In this document: positions 51,737 to 62,900 of the stretch, piece by piece
Numbering within the stretch: position 1 is the first letter of the stretch
How the letters are laid out: every line of letters begins with the position of its first letter
DNA from: Xylaria sp. FL1777
Lineage: Eukaryota > Ascomycota > Sordariomycetes > Xylariales > Xylariaceae
DNA length: 64,000 bases
Assembly (NCBI GenBank): GCA_022578965.1
Contig: MU400619.1
Span: 62,001 to 126,000 of the forward strand
Reading direction: 5' to 3'
Position numbers and translations under genes: made by a program
Notes under the pieces: model-generated
Seen by the model: only the letters and a program-made list of their open reading frames with translations
What the model was told of the DNA's origin: nothing
Databases searched by the model: none

Positions 51737-52040
51737 AAATATCTTTATAACAAGAGCTTTAATAAAAAGCTTAGAACTTAGTTATATTATATTTAACTAA
51801 TAATTCTCTAGGGGTTTTAAAGCTATAGTTTCCTCCTATCTTTTGTACGTAAAAATATTTTAGCTTATTTATGCCTATTAAGCTGCTATACAATCTAAAA
51901 CTTCCTTTAGCTATTAGGTTGCTACATATGCAATCTTATTATAAGTAACTATTATAGCTTAATAGTTTAGCTTTATATGCACTAGCTTAAGTAATAATAG
52001 CCCAAGCTTAGTTATAAGTTAATATCCGTTTAATAGTTTT
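51737..52040 (+). repeat. Dispersed repeat R2, copy 2
   Basis: Starts ataacaagagctttaataaa and matches 47694-47995 to its end near gttaatatccgtttaatag. The start taacaagagct is the same as that of R1 copy E 450 bases upstream. Confidence 0.7.
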
Positions 52041-52095
52041 AATTAATTAAGCTTACGTTAATTAATAAGTACTTTTTTAAAATCAAGGCATCCTT

Positions 52096-52241
52096 AGTAA
52101 TAATAGCAAAAAGTATAAAATTAAATATAATAATTAATATATTTCTAGTTTTATAATAAATATTTAGCAAAACTAAAGCTTAAAAAAAGGAAAAAACTTT
52201 TATGCGTATGCTATATATTTTTAAGTAGTTTAGTTATAACA
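52096..52241 (-). repeat. Decayed solo LTR of the chromovirus family
   Basis: Matches the 193-bp LTRs at 55.0 and 62.7 kb over aattaaatataataattaat, tctagttttataataaata and tttagcaaaactaaagctta, and ends tagttataaca. It lacks the clean TGTTAC edge and has a deletion before the end. This shows a second insertion of the family, now reduced to one LTR. Confidence 0.6.
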
Positions 52242-55040
52242 TTATTACAAGTATTAATGCTACAAGTATTAAATATTTTTTTTCTGTAGCATTAAATGCA
52301 TTTTTTGCTACATTAGCTCCAATTTTTTTTATACATTGTTTAGCTAACAACTATTGCTTAGTAGCCCACTACTAACGTTCTTTTTATTTTTTGTAATCTT
52401 GTTAACTTTATTATTACACTTTTTTTATAGCTTTTACTATGTTCTGTAAATACGTTTAAAATTAAATTAATTCTTTAACGCCCGAACTAAAACGTTAACG
52501 TTTTAACAAAAATAGCTATAATTATAACGTTAATATTAATATTAATTTCTTTTATTTATATAACGCGCTATATACCTTATTCCTAACAATAAATAATATT
52601 AATAATGCTAATTGCATTAAAAGCAAGCATACTATAAACGTTTTTGCTAAAAACGTTAATACTGCAGCAACTTCTCTTAGTAATAAAACCTCTAAGTTAT
52701 CGCCCGTTTTTCTTCTAGCTGTCTAAAAGCTAAAAGCAAGCTTAAAAAAGCTTGCATCAAAACGCTAATTAAAATCAACAAGTCTTATTAAAAGCAAGCT
52801 TAACTTTTAAAAGCTAAAAAAGCTTATATAAATTAATAAACTTAAAAGCAATAAGTTAAATATACTACCTGCTAATATTCGATTACTATATACGCAGCTT
52901 ATATTTATTAATAAAACAAATAAATCTACTATTTTAAGTTAAGCGCATTACTAAATATTTAGTAATAATAAACTTTTATCTAACTTTTTACCTTTAATAC
53001 GCTATATACGTTACAAAGCTATTGCTTTTATTAAATACTAGCAGCATAAATATAAATAAAACAACAAAGTATACTTGCCTTTTCTAAAGTTAGCATTTAA
53101 GTCTAAGTTTAACAACGCAAAACAGCATAGCTAAATACTATTAGTTTGCGTTAAGCTAGCAATATTTGCTTCGATTGCTTATAATTTAATCTTACAAATA
53201 AAAAAACCGTTTAAAAGCATTAATGCAAGCTTAGTATTAGCTTAGTTTACATTAAAAAAAAACATAAGTACTAAGCATTCAAGCAGCTACTTTAATTTAT
53301 CTTTAGTATAAGTATAGCTTACTAGCAACAATAAAAAAGTTAATTATATAGTTATAGTTAACTTTAAAAAAAACGCACTTTTAAAAAAAGCTATTATAAA
53401 GCTAACATTGTTGGTTTAAAATAAAACTCCAGCTTATATTAACTAAACTACATATTTAGCTGTGTCTGAAAGTCTTATTGCTATATTAATTAAAACAAAA
53501 ACGCCTTTATTATTACGAGATCTTATATTATAGCTTTTAATTTAGATTGCAGCATAGCATTACTGTATATATTATTTTTAAGCTATACATTTTTAACAAG
53601 TAATGCCTAAAAATCAAAAAGTACTTACGTTAGTGTTAGTTTTGCTAATTGTAGCAACTAGTTATTATTAAAACGTATACCTAGCATATAATAAAAGCAA
53701 TTTAATTATACTTTGTAGTTTATTAAATATTAGCTTAACAGCTATAGATCATTAGTTATATAAGTTAATCTGCTTACTAAAAGCAATTAAAAAGTAAATA
53801 TAAAGAGAATTTTATAAACAGATGTGCAAATAGTTTTTATGTAATAATTAAGAAATATTTTTTTTGTTTTTTTTTTGTTTTTTTTTTTGTTTTTTTTTTA
53901 TTATACAGTAAATAAAAATATGTTATAAAAAATAGTTTTGTTTTATTACGATTAGTTAAATAGTATAGCAGCTAGTATATTAATACTATAAACGAAAATT
54001 TTAAGCTAAAAAAAAAAAAAAAAAAAAAGAAAAAAAAGCTCAAAAGTTAAAATAAAATATGTAAAGCTTATTATAAGCGCTAATTTATTAGTACTGCTAT
54101 AAGTAGTTTAAGCTTTAATTTTAGTAGTTTATGTATTAATTATATTAGCTTATATATAAGTTATTATATTACTTTTTATTAAAACTAAAAACGTAACTTT
54201 AGTTTTATTTAAAGTTAAATGTACTATTAAATTTATTAATTAATAATGCTTGTTTTAGTTACTTTATTATTATTATAATAGTTTTTTGTAAATTTATTTA
54301 ATATTGCTGCTTTTATTTATTATTATAGCTTTAATAATAGTTTAAACGCTTTAAAGTACTATTTATAAAACTTTTATAGCTTTATTAAAGCGTTTTTAAA
54401 GTTTTTAGCTAAATATTATATATTATTTAAGTTATATTTTTTTTAAAAAACTTAGTATTACAGTTAATAGTTTTTGTTATATAGTTTTAACTTTTTAATA
54501 AGTTTTACTTTAAATTTAAGTTTTTTGTTAATTTTTTTAAGCAATAATAATGCTTAAACTTATTAAAGTAATAAATTATTAGCTGTTTTTTTTAATTAGT
54601 TAATATAAAATAAGTTTTTTATTTTATATAACTTTAAAAGGTTTAATATATAGCTATATTTTTGTTTTTTTATAATTTAAAAAAGTTTTATAAACTATAA
54701 GTTTAGCTTTATAATTAAAACTTAAATAATAAATCTTTTTTTTAGTAAAAATACTATGTTTTTTTTTTAAAGTTTATAAGTTATTTTTTTTTATTAGCTT
54801 AAATTTTTTTAACAAACTATAAAGCTACCTAAAAAATCGTTAATTAAACTAATTTGCAATTTATAAACATTATAAAGCTTAATGTTAAACTTATAATAGC
54901 TTTTATTTATTTATTGCAGTTTTAACTAAATATATAATATATACTTAGTTATATTAACTTAGTGCTAAATACTTTTAGCTAGCTTTTAACTATTTTAAAT
55001 TTTTAAGACTTTATTATTGCATTTAATAAAACTAGCAAAT
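52242..55040. other. AT-rich DNA; T-rich beyond 53.8 kb
   Basis: Holds the homopolymer blocks at 53858-53899 and 54005-54040. From about 53.8 kb the plus strand becomes T-rich and poorer in C and G, like the retroelement to its right. Near 54450-54800 the minus strand has a low-stop frame (reads such as KIYYLSFNYKAKLIVYKTFL) that could be another decayed transposon protein; unrecognised. Confidence 0.45.
53858..53899. repeat. Poly-T tract with regularly spaced G
   Basis: Runs of 8-11 T separated by single G. An A20 G A8 tract lies 110 bases downstream and could pair with it. Confidence 0.9.
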
Positions 55041-55233
55041 TGTTACGGGAGATATAAAGCATTAAAGATTAAGTATAATAGTTAATATATCTTTAGTTTT
55101 ATAGTAAGTATTTAATAAAACTAAAGCTTAAAAAAAAAAAAAAACTTTTATAAAATAAGTATAAAAAAAATATTCTATATATATATATAACTTGTAATAT
55201 GTGCTAAAGTACTTAAGTAGCTTAGTTATAATA
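55041..55233 (-). repeat. 3' LTR of the chromovirus (left end)
   Basis: Plus strand runs from tgttacgggagatataaagc to cttagttataata. The last base pair of the TG..CA ends is mutated (aca to ata). It aligns with the right LTR over 193 bases without a gap; I count 23 differences, every one a transition (88% identity). Confidence 0.92.
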
Positions 55234-55250
55234 ACTATTTCTTTTTTTTT
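55234..55250 (-). promoter_or_regulatory. Polypurine tract
   Basis: On the minus strand AAAAAAAAAAGAAATAGT abuts the 3' LTR. In LTR elements such a tract primes plus-strand DNA synthesis. Its position fixes the element's orientation and agrees with the strand of the pol remnants. Confidence 0.75.
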
Positions 55251-57240
55251 AATTAAGTTGTTTTTAACTTATATATAAGTAAAATTAATTAAAATAATTA
55301 ATCTTAAATATAAGTAGTAAAATAAAGTAGTATAAAGTAATTAAGCATAAATATAATATATTAAATAAAATATTTATGTAGTATAATAGTTAAAATACTT
55401 ATGTACTTATGCTTATGTTTATATGTTAAGTTACGTTTGTTTTATGCTATATTTATAGCAAGTTTTACGCTTATACTTTTATTGCTATATGTTTTCTTTT
55501 CTTTTTTTTTCTTTTTTTTTTTCTTTTTAGCTGCTGCTAAATAATTAGTTTTAGCTATACATTTTACTATTGCTATTTTTATACTTATTTTACATTTTTT
55601 CTGCTTTTCTTTTAATTACTATTTGTATTATAATTATGCTGCTTAAACTTGCAGTAGTTAAAAGTAGTACATATAAACGCAGTTGTAATTAAAGCTATAA
55701 TTGTAAATGTAAACGCAAAAAATTATTGCAACTTGCTTTACGCCTGAATTTATCCAAAAATAAGTCCGATTTTACTATAAAACAGAACTTTAACGAACCT
55801 TCTTGCTAGAAGTTTAATAACTCTAGTAATAAAAATAAAAGTCTTAGCGGTCCGCTTTTCCTTTAAAATAGCTTTAATTCCAATAAAAATATAAATACTA
55901 TTAAGCTTTCTATAGGTTAAAAAAAAAAAAATAAAAATAAAAATAAAAATAATTTAAACCTTATAAATTTAAATAAAAATCTAAATGCTGTTCTGCGTAA
56001 TTTTAATATAAACAACGCAAAAAATAGGTTTAATTTTAATGCAAATGTTAAAGTTTTTATGCTGTTTAAGCGTTAGCTTATTTTTATTATAACTTTTGTT
56101 TGTAAACTTTGCAAATAAACTACTAAAGCTAAAAACAAAAAGTATAAAACTATTAAAAAAACAATAGTTTTAAGTAGTTCGTTAATATATTAGCTTTGTT
56201 TTAGGCGTTTTAAAAAAGCATTTTAGCTAAAAAATAGCTTGCCTTTAAATATAGTTTGCAAATTCAAAAACCTAAAAATAACAGCTTATATAAGCTATAT
56301 AAATAGCTATATTTTATGCAAACCTATAAATTAATTTATATTTATTTTAAATTAGTTTTACTAATAGGTTAGCTACTTGCTATGTTATATTTTAATATAA
56401 TGCATATTTAGAAGTTATTAAACTAGTTTGTTTATTTTTTTGTTTTTTAAAAAAACAACTATAAAAAAATCGTTATAAATAAAAATTGCGCCATTGTTTA
56501 AAAAACTTCGAACAATTATTGTGTTAACTTTGCAGTTATGTAGTTTTGCTTTCTAAAAGCATTTTTACGTTTTTTGTTAACTTATAAAGCCTAGTTCTAA
56601 TTAATTAGTAAGGTTAATAACATAAAAATAAGTAGTTTTGTTTTTATTTTGTATAAAGTTTAGCTAATAATTAGCAATGCAAAAACATTATATTAAATAT
56701 AAGCACTTAATAGCAAAACGTAAATTTTTAGCTTGCTAAACTATTAAGCCTTTTTATATAAGCGCTATAAATAGCTTTATTTAAACTAATTTTATAAAAT
56801 TTCTTAATAAAATTAAAACTATTTTTAATGCTAGCAATATGCTTGTTTAATTGCACTTAAAGTACAAGTTATAAACTATAAATATATAGCTTAAAAAGCT
56901 GCCTTTATTTCTTTTAAAAAAAATATATATAAAGCTATATTAACTATTGCTAATAAGTATAAATAAAAGTATTTAGTTAGCCTTTTTTAATATAAAAATA
57001 TTTTAAAGTTTAATAATTAGTGTTTTAAAGCTTTTCCGTAAAAATATTATAACTTATTTGTAGTATTTTTACGTATAGCTTATTAGTAAAGCGTAAATAT
57101 CTTAAAACCTAAAGCAATAAATATAATTCTTATTACGTAATTAAAAACAAAAAAATAACTAATTAGTATATATAACGTATTTAAGCTTTAGTTTATAGCT
57201 AAATTAATAATAAATTAATACTATTTTGTTAGCTTAATAG
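55251..57240. other. 2-kb region between chromodomain and 3' LTR, possible antisense gene relic
   Basis: Most chromoviruses end soon after the chromodomain; here two more kilobases precede the polypurine tract. On the minus strand I find no continuing protein. On the plus strand (antisense to pol) a frame from about 55,678 to 56,080 reads 130 codons with about five stops, with a Cys/Lys-rich start (CKCKRKKLLQLALRLNLSKN), then Asn/Ser/Lys-rich sequence. It can be followed with more stops toward 57 kb. This part is A-rich on the plus strand, opposite to the rest of the element. It may be an antisense ORF, a captured gene or a nested insertion; the function is unknown. Confidence 0.4.
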
Positions 57241-57244
57241 CTTT

Positions 57245-57430
57245 GCTTTTCTTTTATAACTTAAGCGCTTTTTAAAGTCTTTAATTGCTTTAAAAGCTAT
57301 AATATTAGTAGTAAATACTTATTAATTATACTTAGTTAGCTAGCTTTTTTACTTAACAAAATAATATTTTTCTTTATTATAAGTTATTTTACTTATTATA
57401 TTTTTAATTTTTTATTCTTTTAACTTATTT
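57245..57430 (-). pseudogene. Chromodomain remnant at the C-terminus of integrase
   Basis: The minus strand reads EKYYFVK*KS*LTKYN, with stops where the domain's conserved tryptophans (the W-K-G-W type core) stand. Next comes a stop at a third likely Trp, then FTTNIIAFKAIKDFKKR as the C-terminal helix. The aromatic cage residues are lost to TGG-to-TAG/TAA changes. In chromoviruses this domain binds methylated histone H3 and steers integration to heterochromatin, which suits the repeat-rich surroundings. It lies about 400 bases downstream of the integrase core in the same reading direction. Confidence 0.85.
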
Positions 57431-57829
57431 TCAAGGTTTAATATAAGTAAACTATACTTATATTTAGCTTTTTAAAGCTTAAGTAACTAAATTAAAAAAA
57501 CGGAATAAAAGTAGCTATATTGTTTTAAAAAACTAATATAGTATGCTTATAAACTAACTGTAAAAAAAATTCAAAAAAGTCTAATAAACTTAAGCGCTAA
57601 TTTTTTATTTTTAAACTTAATATTTTTTGTTAATAGTGCTACTAAGTCCCTAGTTTTAAAGGTTATAAGTTTATACTTGTTATTATAATATTTTATATAT
57701 TTATTAGTTATAATTTGCTATTGCTTTGTTATTTTATTTTTAATAGTTTATAACTTGTTAAAACGTTTTTATATAGCTAAAATCCCTTTTAATATAAAAT
57801 TGTTTTTAACAAACAAACGGAATTTTAGT

Positions 57830-58620
57830 ATATAACTATATAAAGCTTTAAAAAATAATTGTTTAGTTATAAAATTAATAGCAAAATTTATAGCAAAAAA
57901 GGCTTAAAGTAAAAATTAAAGCTAATTAGTTTGTTTATTATTTATAAAGCACTTAAAATAGCTTTTAATTACTTAGTTTATTTGTTTTGTTTGTTTATTA
58001 GTTCTAAAATAAAATACTACTAAAAGCCTTTGCTTAACTTTTAAGTAATAATATAAATTAAACTAAAATTAGCTAATAAAAATAAAGCCTTTATTAAAAA
58101 TAATGCTTTTTAAGCTATTATAAATATATTTAATTTTATAATAAAATAAAACTGCTAGCTTAACTAAAGTTATAATAGTATTAACTAAAAATAAATATAT
58201 AAGCTTAATAAATTTATTTATAATAACAAAAATAGCATTAATTAGTTTTTTTTTATAAAAAGTTTTTAGCAAACTTATAATAAAGTTTATAAATAGCTTT
58301 TGTATAAGTTTACTAAGTATTAGCAAAACGTTAAGTTTACTGTATTTCTAGTAGTATTTTGCTTTAGTTCTAAAGCAGATTGTATAGCTTTATACGTATT
58401 TTTTAACATTTAGTTTTATATTGCTTTAGTAAAACTTTTGTTATAGCAGTTCTAAAGTGCAGCTTTAGCTAAAGTGTTTAGCTAAAAAATTATTATAATA
58501 TAGCTTAATAAGTTAAAAATGTATAACTTTCTTAAAAAAAATATAAATTTTGTTTTTATAGCAAACTAAGGATTTTTTTATTAACTATTAAAAATTTGTA
58601 AGCTTTTTTGCCTTTAATCG
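57830..58620 (-). pseudogene. Integrase remnant (zinc finger and catalytic core)
   Basis: From right to left there is a HHCC finger remnant (LAKH, then YTICFRTK with one Cys now Tyr, near 58362-58386). The catalytic core follows at 58326-58069 as an uninterrupted 85-codon stretch with an internal ATG. The core reads FINFIISLLKT where the first catalytic Asp belongs and IFNKGFIFIS where the second belongs, both now Asn. Downstream are frame pieces with RTNKQTKQIN (a TDGQTER-type block) and the usual spacing to the Asn-rich segment. Integrase would insert the cDNA; this copy has lost its acidic triad. The 85-codon frame is the only substantial ORF in the window that belongs to an identifiable protein. 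Confidence 0.92.
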
Positions 58621-58929
58621 TTTTATAATTGCATAGCATTTAAGGTTTTTTTTTTAAACCTTTTAAATAAAGTTTTTTAGCTCTTTAAAAGCCTTTAGAT
58701 TTTTTAATTTCTTTAAGCCTGCAGCTATTTATGTACGCGAACGCATAACTGCTTAAATAAAAAAGGCTTTTTTAGCAAGTGTAGCTTTAAAGTATAAAGC
58801 TCTAGCTTAAGCACTAAAATATAAATTAAAAACTTTAACTTGTTATATTACTGCAACTTTTTTTTCTAACGTTAGAAAAATGTTAATATTATTAAGCAAA
58901 ACAGCTATGTAATTAAAACAGCGCAAAAA

Positions 58930-59480
58930 AAAATCAGCCTTGTTTTTTTTGCCCGCTTAATATTTAATAATAAAATCAAAAAAAGCTAATAATAAACATT
59001 AATAAGCTTGCTTTTTATTAAGCTTTGGCATTTTTATAAACGCTTAAAAGTTAATATAATTAGTTAATACTTTAATTAGTAAATTGCTTTTTTATAAATA
59101 ATGCTGCTAGTGCTTAAAGCAATTTATTATTGCAAGCATTTTTTAGTTAAACGTACTATACTATATTTTTTCCTTAAATAGCTTCTGAAAATAAAACGCA
59201 ACTAGTTTAAAAATGCTTTAATTATTTTGCTAAAATAGATTTTCTGCAAAAGCTACTTTAAAAAAATCAATTTTTAGCAATATTTATTTCTTAGGGTTAA
59301 AATATGTAAAAAAAATAGCTTGCTTAAATGCATTCTAAAGGTTTTTAAAAGCTTTTTTTTTAGAACTATTTAAAGAAATTTAACCTTTTTTTGTTTTTAT
59401 TACGTTTTTTTTTAAATACTTAAACAAAAGCGCAGCAATATAAAAATACCTGTTTATAAAACAGCAATAAAAGTTGCAAA
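58930..59480 (-). pseudogene. RNase H and RT-connection remnant
   Basis: The minus strand shows FCNFYCCFINRYF (connection region after the RT thumb), then AFKNL, ILLKIDFFKVAFAENLF (first RNase H strand with a surviving Asp, its neighbours changed), FKLVAFYFQKL, and KMLAIINCFKH. The region ends in FDFIIKY*AGKKNKAD, the usual end of this domain in Ty3/gypsy pol. RNase H removes the RNA from the RNA:DNA hybrid. Stops interrupt it about every 10-20 codons. Confidence 0.9.
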
Positions 59481-59499
59481 ACTTTAAAAATTATTATAG

Positions 59500-60330
59500 C
59501 GCTTAACAAGTATTTAATATAAGCTATTGCTAAATAATATTTATATATAAAAAGTTTATTTTAATTCTTTAGCTAAAAATAATATAACTTAAAAATTTGA
59601 TTTTCTTTTAATAAAATTAGCACTTAAATAGCTTAACGTATAATTCCGCTTTTTGTAGCCTTTTAATAACGTTTTAAACATGTTTTATATAAAAATCTTT
59701 ATTTAAGAAAAAAATAAGCATATTATCAAAATATACAATGCAAAATATATTTATTATATTATTAAGTGCTTTTTATATATAACTTTAAAAAGTAGCAAAA
59801 GCATTTAATAAACTTATAAGTATAACTAGAAATTTATAGTAGCTATAACGTATATAAAACGTTATTTTTTATTTATTTTTTTCCTAAATGCGTAAGCAAT
59901 AATAAGCGTTCTTAAAGTTAATTTTGCTAAAGATCTTAGCTTTTAAAATTCTATTAAGCAGCTCTGAAATAAGTAGTAAAGTATATTAATTTTTACGTAT
60001 AACCTAATTAAGTTTTTTATAGTTTATATATAAGCATAAGCTTTTATTTTTTTTAAATATAAAAAAAATTAAAGCGTTAGCAAAGCTAATAAACTTTTTA
60101 ATTTTTTTTGCTTTTAGCATTTTATTAAGCTATTTTTGTAGTTCTTTTAGCTTATTTTAAGCCAATAAATATATAAAAAAATAAAGTATAACTACGTTTT
60201 TTTTTAGCTTAATAGCAAAATTCCCTTGCTTTAATTATAGCAATATGTTTGCTTTGCTAGTATTAAAAAACTTAAATAAGTTATAAAACTTTTTTAGAAT
60301 TGCTATAAAATCGAAATAACTAGAGCTTTT
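59500..60330 (-). pseudogene. Reverse transcriptase remnant
   Basis: Conserved RT blocks follow in order on the minus strand: KLKELQK*LNKMLKAKKIKK (fingers start), ALIFFIFKKNKSLCLYINYKKLN (substrate-binding block), ELLNRILKAKIFSKINFKNAYY (first catalytic Asp now Asn), KITFYIRYSYYKFLVILIS and NAFATF. The active site is at 59709-59737, reading VYFDNMLIFFLNKD where Y-x-D-D is expected, so one of the two Asp is Asn. Thumb segments LQKAELYVKLFKC and KKIKFLSYIIFS come next. Order, spacing and wording are typical of Ty3/gypsy. The enzyme is dead because two catalytic aspartates are changed and more than a dozen stops are present. Confidence 0.95.
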
Positions 60331-60619
60331 TTTTAACTTTTTAAGCTATATAAGTTTAAGTAGTTAAATAATAGCATAGCAGCAAGCCTAGTTTTAGCAA
60401 GCTTTTGTAAACTTAATTAAGTTAAATATTTTTACTTAAAAGCAGCATAATTTAAAAAACTATTAATTAGTGCTTAAATCTAGTATAATTTCTTTATTTT
60501 TTAAAGTAGTTTAAAATAGTAAAAAAAAGCTGCTTTTAAAGCAATAGTTATAATTAATAGCTATGTATGCATGCTTAATTCTGCAAGTAATACTACAATT
60601 ATTAGTTAATTTACAAACA

Positions 60620-60830
60620 ACTTAATAAGCTTTATAAGTAGGAAATTTACTTTTAGCAGCATGCTATAATATAAGTATATAAAAAGATATTTGCTATAAT
60701 TTATAATAAAAAGCAAAAATAAAACTAATATAGTTATATTTAGCGCATAAATCAAAATTAACATAAGTTTTAACAAATAGTTTTATAAAGCTAATAAAAT
60801 AAATAGTGCAAAAGGTATAAAAACAGCATA
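60620..60830 (-). pseudogene. Probable aspartic protease remnant
   Basis: In the right place between gag and RT, one frame reads VKTYVNFDLCAKYNYISFIF. NFD (codons around 60751-60762) stands where an Asp-Ser-Gly triad would be after GAC-to-AAC, TCT-to-TTT and GGT-to-GAT. YNYIS fits the segment that follows it in gypsy proteases. No second diagnostic block is clear, so this is less certain than the RT. Confidence 0.55.
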
Positions 60831-62707
60831 AAATAAATATGTAAAGTAGTAACTTTGGCTTAGAACTTATAGCTAGTACAATTAATGCTAAGCTTACTAC
60901 TTGTTTTTTAAGTTGTAGTACTATAGCTTTTGTAAAAAAAATATATAAAACTTTAATTGCTATTTTTAGTTTTTTTTATTTATATTCTAGTTTTTATTTA
61001 CTTAAATTTCTTAAATAGTTTGTTTTTAAGTAATGTTACTATTGTAGCTAGTATAACTACTAAATCTATTGTTTTTATTATTGCTATTATTATTATTACT
61101 TTTAAGCTAAAGGCAATTAAAAGCAATATAGCTAAGTTATTTATAGCTATAGCAAGTAAAGTTTTTATAAAGGTTTAAATTTAAATTACTTTTATTGTTG
61201 TCTTAAGGTTAATTTAGAAAAGTTTTAAAAATATAACAGTTCTTTAAAGTATAAGTATTATTATTATTACTTTAGTTATTTATATATCTTTAGTTTTAGT
61301 ACTAGCTATAACTTTTATTATTATTGCTTTTATAGTATTAGTTTTAGCCTTTATAGCTATTATTGCTTTTATAAAATCTTTAGTTATTATTATTATAACT
61401 ATTATTATAATTATTGTTTCTGCAAAAATAGTTCTAACTATTAAAACTAGTATTGTTGTTTTTATAGCTAGTATTAGTATACTAATCACTAGTTTAGTTT
61501 TGCTTAATATTTAAGGTTAATCTATTAATAATTTAGGTAACGTTTAACTTTGGTTTTTTTTTACTGCAGTTTAAGCATTATTTTTTGGTTATTAGTTCTT
61601 AGCGTTGTTATATAGCATTAACTATGTTAGCTTGTATAATTAGCAGTAAGTTATAATAGTTTATTAGCTTTTGCTAAAGTAGTACATCTAGTTTTTAGTA
61701 ATATAACAAAGCTTTTTTGCCTTTGTTTTGGCAAACATTTTAAAGTTTAATGTTAGCAAAGTATTAATTAAATAATTTTAGGTTTTAGTTAGCTTGTTAA
61801 CTTGCTTGTTTTAATTATATGTTTATACTAGCTTATAAAAAAGCAAACTGCTTAAGCAAAGTTTTAGTTTAGTTTAAAAACACTTTTTAGTTAGTTCTAA
61901 ATTGTTTTTTTTTTAAGGTTAATAACTTTTGTAATGCTAATTAATAAGCATTTTTATAGTTTTAGTTTATATTGCTATATGTATATAAAATCTTGTTTTT
62001 ATTGTAACAAAATTTTTAATTAGCTCTTTTAAAAATAGTTTAAAGTTTTTTTATTTACTTTAACTAGCGTTAATAAGTAAATTCTATGCTAAAAAAGTTA
62101 TAATTAAACTTTAATAGTTAGCTAAGATTAGCATCTTTAAATAAATAGCGCTAATAGTAGTATAAGCAATTTTAACATAATTAGTATTTAGGTTTTCTTT
62201 AATTATGCTTTTTATTAAAGCTAAAAAATAAAAGGTCGTTATTATTACTAGAATCTTTATATCTTTGTTTTTGACCTAAATTGCAAAATCATTTTTTAAG
62301 GTTTAAAAAGTTCCCCTGTTTTTTTAAAAATGTTGTTCTTTAGTTCTTTTGTTTACTTAATTATAAAGTAAAAATAATATAAGCTATTTTTAATTTTAAA
62401 GCAACTTGTTTGCTTTTATTTTTTTGCTGCGCAACTTGCTGCTTTAGTTCTCTAATTTTAGTTAAAAGCTATGCAATCTATGTTTACAATAGTTAAGTAT
62501 TAGCACTTAAAGCACTAAGTAATTGTTGTTTACTTAAGCTTAGTTTTAAAAATAATTCGTGCTAAGTTTGTCCTTAGTTCATTATTAAAGTTTGTTCTAA
62601 AAAAAAGCTATTAAAAATAGCACTAGCTTATATAGTTAGTTAGTGTTTAGCTATTTTATAGTATAATAAAGTATTATAAGTAACCTTATCTTAAAAAGCT
62701 TTAAAAT
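60831..62707 (-). pseudogene. Gag region of the chromovirus, heavily decayed
   Basis: By position this is the 5' end of the element, which should encode the capsid and nucleocapsid protein. I could not identify the capsid. Near 61.7 kb a minus frame has LCYITKN with a Tyr at the spacing of the zinc-knuckle His, but the second Cys is not explained by transitions, so I do not claim a knuckle. The low-complexity frames at 60957-61178 (plus) and 61280-61489 (minus) arise from ATT/ATA-rich tracts within it. Confidence 0.6.
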
Positions 62708-62900
62708 TGTTACAAAAGGTATAAAGCATTAAAAGTTAAATATAATAGTTAATATATCTCTAGTTTTATAGTAAGTATTTAACAAAACTAAAGCTTAAAA
62801 AAAAAAAAAAACTCCCATAAAATAAGTATAAGAAAAATATCCCATATATACATATAACCTATAACATGTGCTAAAGTACCTAAGTAGCCTAATTATAACA
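62708..62900 (-). repeat. 5' LTR of the chromovirus (right end)
   Basis: Plus strand runs from tgttacaaaaggtataaagc to cctaattataaca, so the TG..CA ends are intact. On the sense (minus) strand it starts TGTTATAATTAGG and ends TTTTGTAACA. This copy keeps more C/G bases than the left one. I could not identify a primer-binding site next to it. Confidence 0.92.

Larger units (their letters stand above)
55041..62900 (-). mobile_element. Dead Ty3/gypsy chromovirus-type LTR retrotransposon
   Basis: A 7.86 kb element read right to left. Two 193-bp repeats bound it, and a purine tract sits inside the left one, as expected at the 3' LTR of a minus-strand element. Going leftward, the interior shows protease, reverse transcriptase, RNase H, integrase and chromodomain remnants in the order known for chromoviruses. 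All frames are broken by TAA, TAG and some TGA where Gln, Arg or Trp codons would stand, with Ser-to-Phe, Pro-to-Leu, Asp-to-Asn and Gly-to-Ser changes throughout. That is the footprint of C-to-T damage on both strands. No matching 5-bp target duplication is visible (caaat left, aaaag right). It cannot make any active protein. Confidence 0.93.

Noticed and set aside
60957..61489. Plus frame at 60957-61178 and minus frame at 61280-61489 as genes
   Set aside because: Both fall in the gag region of the retroelement, are low-complexity Ile/Lys/Leu sequence and show no motif.
61680..61780. Zinc-knuckle (CCHC) in the gag region
   Set aside because: One Cys and a Tyr in the His position fit, but the second and third Cys are not explained by transitions.
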